From positions 574,380 to 638,379 of the forward strand of contig CAUJNA010001868.1 of NCBI GenBank assembly GCA_963377175.1: a stretch of 64,000 bases of DNA, read 5' to 3'. The stretch comes from Effrenium voratum. Taxonomy: Eukaryota; Sar; Dinophyceae; Suessiales; Symbiodiniaceae. A program made the position numbers and the translations under genes. This document shows positions 38,082-47,555 of the stretch, one piece after another. How positions within the stretch are numbered: the first letter of the stretch is position 1; each line of letters opens with the position of its first letter. The notes below the pieces were generated by a model. The model made no database searches and was not told the DNA's origin. It saw only the letters and a program-made list of their open reading frames with translations.

Positions 38082-41000
38082 GTTTGCTGACAGCATGAAA
38101 CAGGTTGTCACCGATAGCTCGGCTCAGAGACCAACAAAACGTGCACTTGTTGCTCTTAAGCTTCCATCACCGGTAGCCGCAATGGCTGCTTACAATCTCG
38201 GGGAGTATGAGGAGGGCAACTTGGAGTACTGGCGAGGTGTGATGACGAGCTTCACGTCGAACACCTTGTTCCAGGAGACGAGGCCTGAGGATCGCAAGAC
38301 AATGGAGCAGATCCTCGGAGCACAGGCCACCCTTCAGAGTTCATGCGCTATGTGGGCGGCTGACTACGCGCCGGAGCTCATGGATACGCTCTGCGCCGTT
38401 AACGACAAAGGTCTTGGCCGCATCACGCCCGGGGCAACCTGTGGCCGGAATAGCGTATACCTTGTTGTGAGTGACTCCAGCCTCGCCCTCATCAGCGGTG
38501 GCAAGAAGAACCGCAAGAGGGCGGATTTGGCGCAGGACATGAACTACAACCGCAGCACTGGTTGTAGCCACTGTGAGGTGAGAATGTGTTGGGGAAAGGA
38601 TCTCACATTTCTCACGTGGACAGTGAAGAGCGCCATGAAGGACTTGAAGAAGCGCCCTGAGTTTAAGGACCACGACTTCTACGTGACGGTGTACTGGTCC
38701 GGGAACGAGCTCGTTGGCAGTGGTGGGATCTGCGATGAGCCCGAATGGCCATACCGTTGCGGAGACGGTCACTGGCCCGAGCTGTTCAACAAGTGCGCCA
38801 AGGCGATCGATGTGCTTGAGGAGTGCAGGAGTTGGTGGAGCATTGCAAACATCACGATCTTGGCCAACACCGAGGGTTCGTACTATATGCTCCCGCCCAT
38901 CTACAACCAGTTCATGGAAAAGTTGTTGGATGAGTCGCTCAACAAGCACAAGCTCCTTCGCAAGAAGGAGTCGACGTTCTTGGTATCTCGTCAGGACCGG
39001 CTTGACAACTATCACATGATGGACTCCATCGAGAACCGGAAGACGACGGTGGAGTGGCTGTGGTCGTTGTACAACGTCATGAAGTGTGTCGCTGTCGTTG
39101 AGTCCCACAAAGAAGATTTCAACAACGTCAGGTTGTACCTTGAATATTCTCATGACGCCGAAGCTGGACTCAACCCCAACACTTTGGCCGAGTATGAGGC
39201 GAACAGGAAGCTCACTCTTGAGTCATGGGAAAGCCTTCAACGTCCGATCAAGCTCGCGAAGGGCCGCATCCTCGAAAAGATCGAGGAAGTCGAAATCAAG
39301 GAGGAGATCGACTATGATGACGATGATGCAGTCCCGCAAGGGAGTGCCGCTGAGGCTGCGCTTGGCGTCAAGGCCGCTCCGGCTACACCCAAGTTCACCG
39401 CGAAAGCATCGCCTAAGGTACAGGCGAAACCATCGCCTAAGGTACAGGCGAAACCATCAACTGCTGCGGTGGCGTCGGATGTGCGGGGGGCAACCCCTGC
39501 CGGAAGCGCATTGCCAGGCAAGCCCGGCGGAACCGTCATCTTCCGCGGCCAGGAGTATGAGGCGAGGATTCTCCCGGGCACGATCCTGAAGGTGCCCAAC
39601 TTCATGAAGGGAGAAACGTCCTCTACCGATCGGTGCACAACCATATCTGGTATGCTTCGTGGCAGATTTCAAGAACAGAGGCCACTCGATTTCGATGAGA
39701 ACTATTTTGTCGACGTCCATCAGCTATGTGACAAATTCAACAGAAAGACCCGCAGCAATATCGGGTACAAAACGCTGTTGAAGATTTTTGCACTCGATCC
39801 GAAATGCAGATACACCGTCCTCGCGATCAAGCACCCTTCGGCTGCCGAGAACAACCAGGAGTGGGTTGTCATCAAAGTTCGTGCCAGTCAGGGACACGCC
39901 AGCAGCGTTGATGCTGATGGCGACATCAGCCGGAACCAGTATGCACTTGCGAAGGCCGTCTATGGGAAGTTTCTCCCGGAGGACGCTCGCAAGGTTGGAC
40001 TGCAACTTTCACCGGTTGATGATGGCCCTGGCAAACTATACCATCGCACGAGCAAGAACGCAGCCGAGAACATCGTCAGGACAGGTTTGGTCCCGGGTGG
40101 CGTTGGTGCCACGGAGAGTGGCCGCTCGCAAAGCCATTTTTCCATCCACCCGGTAGAGAGCTCATCGTACAATGCTGGAGTCCGAGCAACGATGCCCATT
40201 GAGCTTGTGATCGACTTCAAGTATGCGATTGAGCTCGGAGTGGTGTTTTTCCTTTCCGAGTCTGATGTCATGCTGACCAACGACATCGTTCCCAATGACT
40301 CCATTCTGTACTACACAGACGCGAAGACCGGAGAAGTGCTTTGGAGGAACGCCCTTCGTCTTGAGGCATTGGAGAATCAAACGACTGTCGATATGCTCGC
40401 CGCAAGGCGAGCCGTCACTGTGACTGCAGACGAGGCCTTTCAGACCGATGCGGAGGGGAACAGGGCCACAAATCCTGAAGAAGAGCAGACAAATGAGGAT
40501 ACGGCCGCTTCTTGCCCGGGGCAACCCGCGGCCGACACCTCAGTTGTCCGTTTCAAGACCTTTGCGATGCCCGTCCACTACACGGACTGCAGCCTCTGCG
40601 GCGAGGACATGATGCAGGGGCAGCTCAAGTGTCAGCGCTGTGGACGGAGCACCAAGGAGAACAACGACGTTCAGCTCTTCAGAGCCGCAAAGCGGAGAAC
40701 GCAGATGCTTGAGGAGGTGAGCCACCGCGTCGGCAAGACGGTTGACCAGCTCCTCATCAATGATTTCAAGGGCTATGCTGATGTTGCAAAGAGAGGAGCA
40801 ACATCCTTTGAAGCCAAGCAGATCGAGGCTTCGAAGAACTACGACAGCAGGGCCCGCAAGCTTGGATACGACAATGTGGTAGATCGGTTTGACAAAGACG
40901 CGACCTTCGCCCTTCGCATGGTGGAGCAAGGGCACAACCGCGACAGCCTCTACCAGATGTCTATCTATAGGTTTTGTGTCCTCCCCGAATTTCCACGGAG

Positions 41001-41514
41001 TTATGATCAACGACTTCTCGGGGTTGGGCCACGCTATGGAAAACGAGGTCTCCAATATGTGAGGACCGTCTACGTCACCGGCGGCAAGGTCGGGGACTAT
41101 GACGCCAGCCTGCTTGAGTTTCCATGGCTATTCTCGTACAACGGGAAAATGCTGAGTCTTCATCAATTCGTCGACCAGGTCAACATCCTCCCGGGGATGC
41201 GCAATCTCGTCACCTTTGGCGCGAAGTTCCCTACGCTCCGGGCAACCGGAGCCGTGGACCTCGAAGCTGAAGTCAAGGAGATTTGCGGCCAGGCGGAGGA
41301 CGATGCGAAGAAGCTCGCACGGCGCAGCCAAAGGCAAAGCGCCGAGGACCGCGCCCGCGGACCTGTGCAAGCTGCTCAGCCCGCCTCCAGCTCCGCTGCC
41401 AGAAGCCGAAGCTGGAGAGATTGGGGCAGTCAGGACTGGAGCAGTCAGGACTGGAGCAGCTGGCAGTGGTCGACCTGGAGTTCGCGCGGCTGGTCTACTA
41501 GCGGAAGGTGGTGA
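38065..41514 (+). CDS. Retrotransposon third ORF: SGNH-like + Tpt1/KptA-like + zinc ribbon
   Basis: 1149 codons inside the LTRs. Residues about 130-320 look like an SGNH hydrolase: block I VVSDSSLAL (S138), block III WSGNE (N214), block V D314-N-Y-H317. A linker follows (acidic 398-410; SPKVQAKP twice near 448-465). Residues about 525-765 match Tpt1/KptA, which transfers an RNA 2'-phosphate to NAD+: LRGRF (R532; the partner His of the family is Gly533), RASQGH (R606), LYHRTS (H660), HFSIHP (H691), GVRATMPIELVIDF (R707), GVVFFLSESDVMLTNDIVP. Three of the four tetrad positions (Arg-His-Arg-Arg) are kept. A zinc ribbon C842/C845/C856/C859, an unassigned domain (about 890-1080) and a Trp/Ser-rich tail end the protein. 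Codons are more GC-rich than in Gag-Pol. Confidence 0.85.
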   Translation: MDVFSEFADSMKQVVTDSSAQRPTKRALVALKLPSPVAAMAAYNLGEYEEGNLEYWRGVMTSFTSNTLFQETRPEDRKTMEQILGAQATLQSSCAMWAADYAPELMDTLCAVNDKGLGRITPGATCGRNSVYLVVSDSSLALISGGKKNRKRADLAQDMNYNRSTGCSHCEVRMCWGKDLTFLTWTVKSAMKDLKKRPEFKDHDFYVTVYWSGNELVGSGGICDEPEWPYRCGDGHWPELFNKCAKAIDVLEECRSWWSIANITILANTEGSYYMLPPIYNQFMEKLLDESLNKHKLLRKKESTFLVSRQDRLDNYHMMDSIENRKTTVEWLWSLYNVMKCVAVVESHKEDFNNVRLYLEYSHDAEAGLNPNTLAEYEANRKLTLESWESLQRPIKLAKGRILEKIEEVEIKEEIDYDDDDAVPQGSAAEAALGVKAAPATPKFTAKASPKVQAKPSPKVQAKPSTAAVASDVRGATPAGSALPGKPGGTVIFRGQEYEARILPGTILKVPNFMKGETSSTDRCTTISGMLRGRFQEQRPLDFDENYFVDVHQLCDKFNRKTRSNIGYKTLLKIFALDPKCRYTVLAIKHPSAAENNQEWVVIKVRASQGHASSVDADGDISRNQYALAKAVYGKFLPEDARKVGLQLSPVDDGPGKLYHRTSKNAAENIVRTGLVPGGVGATESGRSQSHFSIHPVESSSYNAGVRATMPIELVIDFKYAIELGVVFFLSESDVMLTNDIVPNDSILYYTDAKTGEVLWRNALRLEALENQTTVDMLAARRAVTVTADEAFQTDAEGNRATNPEEEQTNEDTAASCPGQPAADTSVVRFKTFAMPVHYTDCSLCGEDMMQGQLKCQRCGRSTKENNDVQLFRAAKRRTQMLEEVSHRVGKTVDQLLINDFKGYADVAKRGATSFEAKQIEASKNYDSRARKLGYDNVVDRFDKDATFALRMVEQGHNRDSLYQMSIYRFCVLPEFPRSYDQRLLGVGPRYGKRGLQYVRTVYVTGGKVGDYDASLLEFPWLFSYNGKMLSLHQFVDQVNILPGMRNLVTFGAKFPTLRATGAVDLEAEVKEICGQAEDDAKKLARRSQRQSAEDRARGPVQAAQPASSSAARSRSWRDWGSQDWSSQDWSSWQWSTWSSRGWSTSGRW

Positions 41515-41673
41515 ATGCAATCCTCATCACAACGGAGCCCTTCTGAGAGAGAGTAGCAATTTGCATGCACGACGGATGTGTAATGTCCATTTTCAACGTG
41601 CAATGGATGTGCGTATGGAATCAAAGCGGGTTGCAAAACCTGCCGACATTTTCGTTGTTGCTCAATCTCAAAT

Positions 41674-41681
41674 GAGGGGGG
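41674..41681 (+). other. Polypurine tract
   Basis: GAGGGGGG directly before the 3' LTR, the expected plus-strand primer. Confidence 0.85.
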
Positions 41682-41832
41682 TGTGGATTCAGGTTCCAAC
41701 CCTGTGCATGAGTGTACCTTGTACATGCTCCGCCGCTACAGACTTCAAGAGCACTATCAGCAGTGTGAAAAGTAGTCAACGGTTTGCTGCTTGCCTAGGT
41801 ATTACCTTAGGTGGCCTAGGCTTGATAACACA
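41682..41832 (+). repeat. 3' LTR
   Basis: 151 bp, identical by eye to the 5' LTR, followed by the GTTTG target duplication. Confidence 0.95.
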
Positions 41833-42194
41833 GTTTGGTTTTTATTTGGCACCCATGTGGGGGTTGGTTTTAAAGGGAAGACCAAACATACAACACGATT
41901 TTTCTGGGGTCGCCTCAAAACAGACACTTCCGTATGGCTGTGTCCTAAACTAGGAGACCTTAAACCAGCCCCAAAACGGGTTTCCAGTGCCCCCAAACAC
42001 TTCCAAAGGACCATGGGTTTTTACACCTTGCTTTTGCGTCAAGACAATGGTTTCATACGCCATGTTCCTCTTGGGATAGCATTTTTGGGGCTGGACAGGC
42101 TTTCCGGGGAGGAAACCGAGCACGGGTACGTACCCTCAAAGAACAGACGAGGCACCCACATGTGGTTTTTGCCTGCGGGGTTCTTTGATTGGAG

Positions 42195-42283
42195 GAGCGC
42201 ATGGCGACGCTGGGCTATGCAGTGGGTGAGATTGAAGCGCTCTTCGACAAAGCGGAGGCTTCGAACTTCGAGCCGCGCGGTTC
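42195..42283 (+). CDS. Helical exon, unknown gene
   Basis: After TTGATTGGAG| the frame reads ERMATLGYAVGEIEALFDKA then EASNFEPR; a donor is possible at CGCG|GTTCG. Phase 0, GC-rich. Lying about 360 bp after the retrotransposon, it suggests the insertion is in an intron or just upstream of this gene. Confidence 0.45.
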
Positions 42284-42309
42284 GCGGTGGGGAGGTGTGA
42301 CTTTGTGTG

Positions 42310-42537
42310 AGATGGGTGTGGCTCAAAATTAAAGAGCTAGGGTTACGCGGTTTTAGTCTTTGTGTCCCTCCATTTGCTGAAATGATTTTTTACTTGTATT
42401 TTCCCTTGTTGGGTCTAAAAGGAATTCATCACTACTGGACAAATATTTGTTGTTTATTTCCCGGGGCCTTACCCAAATGGCCAGGTTTCCATGGCCAGGT
42501 TTCCATTGCCAGGTGTCCATTTTTGAGCCACGGCCAG
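42310..42537 (+). mobile_element. Family C element split by family B
   Basis: GTGTGGCTCAAAATTAAAGAGC (in part) and GGGTTACGCGGTTTTAGTC on the left; CCATTGCCAGGTGTCCATTT and TTGAGCCACGGCCA on the right. A family B copy sits between. GGCCAGGTTTCCAT is duplicated beside the junction. Confidence 0.75.
42369..42480 (+). mobile_element. Family B element, copy 8, nested in family C
   Basis: TCCATTTGCTGAAATG to CCTTACCCAAATGG with the usual core. Confidence 0.75.
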
Positions 42538-42816
42538 ATGCCTCCCGCAGGCCTCCTGTCAGGAAGCCAAGGAAGAAGCAGATAGGCGCGGGATTCGGGA
42601 TGCGTTTCGCAGATAGCCACCATGGCCCATGCAAGACAAGCGTATCAAGACGTTTCATGTACTTGTTCATGGGTGTTTTACGTATCATTGCCTTTGGTGC
42701 GCCATGTTGGCCCAAGTATATTTGTGCACCTTCACTCATGCTTGCGTTGTATCACAGTGCAAAAGAAGCCCTTTTTGCCCATCCCCGCACTCATGGGCCT
42801 TGTGTGAGAAGCCTGC

Positions 42817-42940
42817 TAGGTCCCCCAGCTAGGTGCCCTTCTCTCCCCTTTTTTGGTTGGGAGGGTTCCCCTACTAAAATAGACTACAATAAAGAAAACT
42901 CGGGTACCCTTGCTCTCTAACCTCTCTACTGGAGGACCTA
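42817..42940 (+). mobile_element. Family A element
   Basis: Intact ends in TA...TAG context. Left variant CCCAGCTAGGTGCCC as in the 29074 copy. Confidence 0.85.
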
Positions 42941-43126
42941 GCCTGGACTGGTTGCATCCGCCGAGCTTTGGCCGCTGAGGCTCCCCGAGCTGCAGACTGG
43001 CGGCCTCTCCTCCTTTGAGATGTCGGGTGTTTGCCGGAAGGCCATCGGGAGATCGGGGGAGTTTACGCGGCGCGGGAGCCGTGAGCTCCGCAGACAGCGC
43101 AGGACATCGCACTTGAGAGATTGCCT
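42941..43126 (+). CDS. Possible exon between two family A copies
   Basis: Exactly between two family A elements a frame stays open for about 59 codons (LVASAELWPLRLPELQTGG, then SSFEMSGVCRKAIG, then an Arg-rich end), GC-rich in third positions. If both neighbours are introns, this is a complete internal exon. No family recognised. Confidence 0.35.
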
Positions 43127-43243
43127 AGGTTCCCCAGTAGTGCCCTTCTCTCCCCTTTTTTGGGGGAGGGTTTCCCTACTAAAATAGACTACAGAGCAAA
43201 AAACAAGTACCAACTTATTCTAGCCTCTCTACTGGAGGACCTA
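43126..43243 (+). mobile_element. Family A element
   Basis: Ends GGTTCCCCAGTAG and CTACTGGAGGACC with TA flanks. Confidence 0.85.
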
Positions 43244-43309
43244 GAATTGCCCCCAAAGAGCAGTTGCCGGTTTTCAGCTTTTGTCCGTTGCCATCCCAAC
43301 CCAAAGCAG

Positions 43310-43381
43310 GTTGCCGCTGCTTTGGCAGCGGCGGAGGAGGAGTTGGACTCCGCGCGCAAGCGGGCGGAGGACTGGGACAGT
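43310..43381 (+). CDS. Coiled-coil exon, unknown gene
   Basis: After CCAAAGCAG| it reads VAAALAAAEEELDSARKRAE then DWDS; charged alanine helix, phase 0. Confidence 0.5.
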
Positions 43382-43621
43382 TGTGGTTTTCATTTGCCGT
43401 GTCGCTGGCTGTCAGCTTTCTGGTTCATGAAAGTGAACATTGTGCCTGCGTTCCTTGGGTTCTCAAAAGTACTATTGCTCTCTGTTGCCCAGTGGTGCCC
43501 TTTTTTCCTTTTTTTGGGTCAGGGTTTCCCTTTCAACTCCACCAACCCAAAAAAAGGGTGCCGCTCTCTTTTTTCCCCGTGGTCTGAGAGGTGCGTGGTC
43601 TCAACCACCAGATTGTCAGTT

Positions 43622-43754
43622 GAGCCACAATCAAAACACGGGTAGATGAAGGTTAGTAAGGGACAATCCCAACCATAAATAGGTGCGGATAGCCGCCTTC
43701 TTATTTCTTGAAGCATGGTTCTGGGATTAATACCGGGTTTTGATGATGACTCAG
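43622..43754 (+). mobile_element. Family F element, copy 1
   Basis: Inverted ends TGAGCCACAATCAAAAC and GTTTTGATGATGACTCA; core GGGTAGATGAAGGTTAG, CCGCCTTCTTATTTCTTGAA. The right end, ACTCAG, serves as splice acceptor for the next exon-like piece. Confidence 0.75.
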
Positions 43755-43852
43755 TTGCACCTCGTCTGCCAGGAGCTTGCCCGAGGGGATGCCTCCGGGG
43801 TCTTGGACGACCACAGGACCTCCGTGGGCTTCTTGGGTGGGGCGGCTGCTCC
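43755..43852 (+). CDS. Exon with acceptor inside family F
   Basis: Directly after ATGATGACTCAG| a frame reads LHLVCQELARGDASGVLDDH then RTSVGFLGGAAA, ending at a consensus donor (CC|GTGAGT). Confidence 0.5.
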
Positions 43853-43899
43853 GTGAGTGGACTTGGTGAGACACCCCAGCGACGGGCAAAAGGAAAGAC

Positions 43900-44038
43900 T
43901 AGGTCCTCCAGTAGAGACTAGGTCCTCCAGTAGTGCCCTTTCTCACCAACTTTTTTGGTTGGGAGGGTTCCCCTACCAAAATAGACTACAGAAAAAAGTT
44001 GGTACCTTGAATCTCTAACGTCTCTACTGGAGGACCTA
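43900..44038 (+). mobile_element. Family A element with duplicated left end
   Basis: The first 19 bases, AGACTAGGTCCTCCAGTAG, occur twice in tandem. The right end is GGACCTAC. Confidence 0.85.
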
Positions 44039-44057
44039 CCAGATAGTCTACAGTTGG

Positions 44058-44255
44058 TTGGAGGAGGACATGGGGTGCACCCAAATTAGATCAAATTGCT
44101 CTTGGGCTGACGAGAAGATGCAGGTCCGGGGTGCACTTGTTGAATTGCTTGGCATGCCGAGTGAACCTCTTGTGGATAGGGACGCAGCCAGGCATCCGGT
44201 GGAAGAAGTACTGCCCATGACACCAGCGCGCAGGGAAATACCCACATATCTTTGA
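44058..44255 (+). CDS. Small ORF, possibly exon
   Basis: A 65-codon frame (GALVELLGMPSEPLVDRDAA in the middle) with possible acceptor AAGATGCAG|GTCCGG at 44122. Unknown; could be chance. Confidence 0.25.
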   Translation: MEEDMGCTQIRSNCSWADEKMQVRGALVELLGMPSEPLVDRDAARHPVEEVLPMTPARREIPTYL

Positions 44256-44744
44256 CCATCGCTGGCCACAATCATTTGTATGACCAACGGGCACCCCTGA
44301 ACAAAGACGAGGTATTCAGTTCCAGATCTGAGGTCAAGGGATCCGACGGGCAGGAAAGAGCCATGCTGGTAGCCATCGTTTTTTCTCTTTTTTCCCGTCT
44401 CGTTTGTTGGTACGTGTTCCTTAAATGGCTACCACTTGTACGAGTTGAAACCACATCACTAGTGAGTGGTTGGACATGAATCTCTCAACAGTCCGCCAAA
44501 GGGTAGCCCATGCAGGTTGGTGTGTTGAGGACTGGATGTTTTTTTTTTTTTTCCACAAGGCTACCCCATCTTTGTTTGTTTTCTTCCGACTTGATGTTTG
44601 TTCCATTTGCAGAGGACAGCGCGTGCCATACCAAGGGTTGGAAAGCTCTCCCGGGGCGAGGTTTGGGAATCAACCTTGCTGTCCATGCTTCAAAACAACC
44701 GTGTTTCTTATTCCTACAAGAACAGGGTTGTGGGATCAAGGGGT

Positions 44745-44835
44745 TTCTCCCCACTTCTGTGATACAAGCGAATCCCCCTTTATATTAGCAAAATAGTCTT
44801 TGGGAAGCTTTTTCTGTTGTATCACAGAAGTGGAT
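44745..44835. repeat. Foldback repeat family J, copy 1
   Basis: CCCCACTTCTGTGATACA pairs with TGTATCACAGAAGTGG; a second copy lies at 47556-47662. Confidence 0.8.
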
Positions 44836-44902
44836 TCCATTCCCCAGAGCCCTGTACAAGAACGAGCATCCCCTTGCCCCTGTCACACATATGTCACATA
44901 TT

Positions 44903-45001
44903 GTGGCTCAAAACTCAAGAGCTGGGGTTACGCGGGTTTTAGTCTTTGGTTCCATTTACCAGGGTGCCATTTTGGAATTCCACTTTTCTGAGCCAGCCAT
45001 A
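44903..45001 (+). mobile_element. Family C element
   Basis: TGTGGCTCAAAACTCAAGAGC (in part), GGGGTTACGCGGGTTTTAGT, TTCCATTTACCAGGGTGCC, CTGAGCCAGCCAT. Confidence 0.7.
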
Positions 45002-45389
45002 TAGATCTTACAAGATTCCGTGAGGTTTGCTTGAAAGAACCCACCATGGAAGATACCCACAAAACACAACAGATGAGAAGGACCTCGTTTCGAACATACC
45101 TTATTACTTCGAGAGGTCAAGAGGAAACCGGTTGCAATTCGGGGCTTGTTCTGCTCTACTGCTACAGTATTGGGTTGGATCTTTAGACTGAACAACTTTT
45201 TGGATTCCCCTCATATTTCCTCTTAACCAGCAAAAAGTGAAACACTTTTTACTGGGGGATCTACACCCAAGTCTGGAGAGGACTGAATCTGTGCGACTCC
45301 TGGTGAGAAACACGAAGCCAAAGCAGCAGCCGCTTCCTCAGCGGGCGAAGTGTGCTGCAAGGGACCCGTTGGCTCCCACTGTGACGAAT

Positions 45390-45511
45390 TAGGTTCCCCA
45401 GCAATTGGTGCCCTTTCTCTCCCTTTTTTTGGTTGGGAGGGTTTCCCTACTAAAATAGACTACAGAAAAGGGTACTGTACCCTTATTCTAACCTCTCTAC
45501 TGGAGGAGCTA
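45390..45511 (+). mobile_element. Family A element
   Basis: TTAGGTTCCCCAG on the left, GGAGGAGCTAG on the right, so one base of the right end has changed. The 3' neighbour repeat is shared with the 17709 copy. Confidence 0.8.
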
Positions 45512-46072
45512 GGTGCATCACAAGCCACAGCTCATTTCTTGAAGATCCCCCAAAAGGGGCGTGGTCTAGTTTCGACACGTGACGCGCATGCAAAACCTCG
45601 AGGCTCCCGCGCTTTCTCATCTTGACTCTGAGGCTTATGGCAGCGAGGTTTCAACTGAACCACTGGGAGAAGCAGGTGGCAGTGAGAAGAGCCTCTGAGG
45701 CGCCCCGGGTTTGGCGGTGGCAAGCGATGCAGTGGCAAGCGATGCGGGCTGGATGGACATGGTAGAGAGGATCCTGCCTGCGCATGATAACCCTACTCCA
45801 TATATGGATTGGTGGTTTGTCAACAATTGGCACACTGGTTGAAGAACATCCACAAAACGCAGTTGGGATGGAGACCTAGCATAACTCGCTTGCCAATTGG
45901 TGCCTCCATGCCTTTAAGAGCAACCGTTGGGTGAAAGTGGATGGCACAATTCCGTTGACCCCTGATGAATACCCCATTTCCCATCTTTTTTTGAGGGGGG
46001 TGCCTTGGTGGGGGATCCTTTCTTCCACCGCACCCCACGGTTCAATCAGTCAACATTACCCGGTTCAAAGCC

Positions 46073-46168
46073 TAGATCTCCCAGTAGTGCCCTCTTACCC
46101 TTTTTTGGGGGAGGGTTCCCCTACCAAAAAAAGGGTACCCTTATTGTAACCTCTCTACTGGAGACCTA
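46073..46168 (+). mobile_element. Family A element, shortened
   Basis: TAGATCTCCCAGTAG on the left; the AATAGACTACAG core is missing; right end CTACTGGAGACCTA. Confidence 0.75.
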
Positions 46169-46312
46169 AAAGCACCATGGGCGCCCTGGACAAATGGGTG
46201 CGGGTCAAGCATAGCTATTTTGGTCAATGGAAACAAGCACTTTTCTCACATCCTGCGGTCCCATTTCCGTTTATGTAATTTGAGCCAGACCCAAACACAC
46301 CTACCCATTGCC

Positions 46313-46365
46313 AATATATATATATATACATATGCCCATATATATATATATACATTTATCTTTAT
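46313..46365. repeat. (TA)n-rich simple sequence
   Basis: Runs of TATATATA separated by CATATGCCCA. Confidence 0.85.
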
Positions 46366-46444
46366 ATATGCCCATACCCAGTCATTTTGACCTCTGGTTG
46401 CCCTTTTTGCTTGGGAGGCATCACTGACATTTCTCTGCCGCCAG

Positions 46445-46535
46445 GTCCAAGACTTCGGGCAGCGGGCCAAAGGTGCGCTCCGCGCCGCGTCCCCCAAGGC
46501 GCCTTCGATCGGCTCGGTCGGCGAGCGTCGGAGAC
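46445..46535 (+). CDS. Basic exon, unknown gene
   Basis: ATTTCTCTGCCGCCAG| precedes VQDFGQRAKGALRAASPKAP then SIGSVGERRRR. Strong acceptor, phase 0. Family E starts 10 bases later. Confidence 0.5.
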
Positions 46536-46544
46536 GTGGTCTTT

Positions 46545-46733
46545 CTGTGGATGGAAAAGCGAAATCCTCTTAGGCACCACGAAGGGAAACCGTGTGAAAC
46601 CATTGTTTGTTGGTATTGACCACTTGGAAACCATGGTTGAAACCATAACGTTTGTTGGTATTTACGTAGGGGAATCGAAAATCGTTCCAGGGTTTGTTGG
46701 GTGGTGCCTAAGAGGATTTTGTCCATCCACAGT
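46545..46733 (+). repeat. Family E foldback, best copy
   Basis: Arms CTGTGGATGGAAAAGCGAAA, TCCTCTTAGGCACCAC and GTGGTGCCTAAGAGGATTTT, GTCCATCCACAG pair for about 35 bp. The middle holds repeated AACCAT(T/G)GTTTG and GTTGGTATT units in both directions. Confidence 0.8.
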
Positions 46734-46803
46734 AGGGATGGCCCATGAGGACCAGGGGAAGTTAGACCGATCTAAGGGTTTGGTGCAGTTTGCCAAGGGA
46801 TGT

Positions 46804-46880
46804 TAGGACTTCAACTTTTGATCCAACAAATGGGTTTTCCGCATGAAACCACAAGTTAACAACTTTTAGCAGGGGAGCAG
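46804..46880 (+). repeat. Family L repeat, copy 2
   Basis: Matches 29467-29550 with small indels. Confidence 0.75.
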
Positions 46881-47444
46881 AAAGCAACCAAGAAAGGGTT
46901 TTATTTGGGAATAGGCCATAGGCCATGTAGAAAATGAGCTTGGACCATAGCTCACATGGTTTCCACTAGGGGAGCATGCGGCTAACAGGAGCATGCGGCT
47001 AGAAGCAACAGGGGTTTGTGAGCAAAGCCCTTGTCCAAGAGGAAAGTGGTCTTTCCACAGGGGTCTGTGCACTTCCATGTTCAATGATACCTTAAGGTCG
47101 ATACCTTGAGGTTCTACTTTCATACTCCAAATGGACACGCTCCAAATTCAGTGGCGTTTTGAGTGGGGCTTATACAAGGGCCATCCAGGGTACATTCCCG
47201 AAGACCTATCCTTTTGTACGGCTTCTAGGCAGTATGCTCACGTTGGGCATGACAGTACGGCATTCGAAATATTCTCCCCCCCCAAGCCAAGTCATCAAGT
47301 AGGGAGCAAGGTGTTTGTTCTTGGTTTGTTTTGTTTGGGGGTATTTTGGTCGGGCGCGTGTTAAGGCAAGCATTTCTTCAGACCCGGGGGGTTTTCGCCC
47401 TCAAAAGTCGCGAACTTCGTCGCTGGCCGTCCGATGCCTTCCAG

Positions 47445-47505
47445 GCGCAAGGCAGCGGCACCGAGCTGCTGGAAGGCCTAGGCGCGGGATGGAATCGGCT
47501 GACTT
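47445..47505 (+). CDS. Short exon candidate
   Basis: GATGCCTTCCAG| precedes AQGSGTELLEGLGAGW; the same frame is open upstream to 47399. Confidence 0.35.
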
Positions 47506-47555
47506 TCCCTTTTGCCTGAGTCACTTGCTCAAAACCAGGGTTGTGGTTGATCACT

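Larger units (their letters stand above)
30020..41832 (+). mobile_element. Complete Ty1/copia LTR retrotransposon, 11.8 kb
   Basis: Bounded by two 151-bp LTRs that I find identical, starting TGTGG and ending AACACA, with GTTTG immediately outside each end (30015-30019 and 41833-41837) as target-site duplication. Integrase precedes reverse transcriptase, the copia order. Inside are a Gag-Pol ORF, a shifted RNase H region with a C-terminal extension, and a third ORF with a Tpt1/KptA-like domain. A polypurine tract abuts the 3' LTR. Identical LTRs mean a young insertion, yet RNase H is out of frame. At 11.8 kb it is about twice the usual copia length; the excess is the 4.5 kb after RNase H. Confidence 0.95.
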
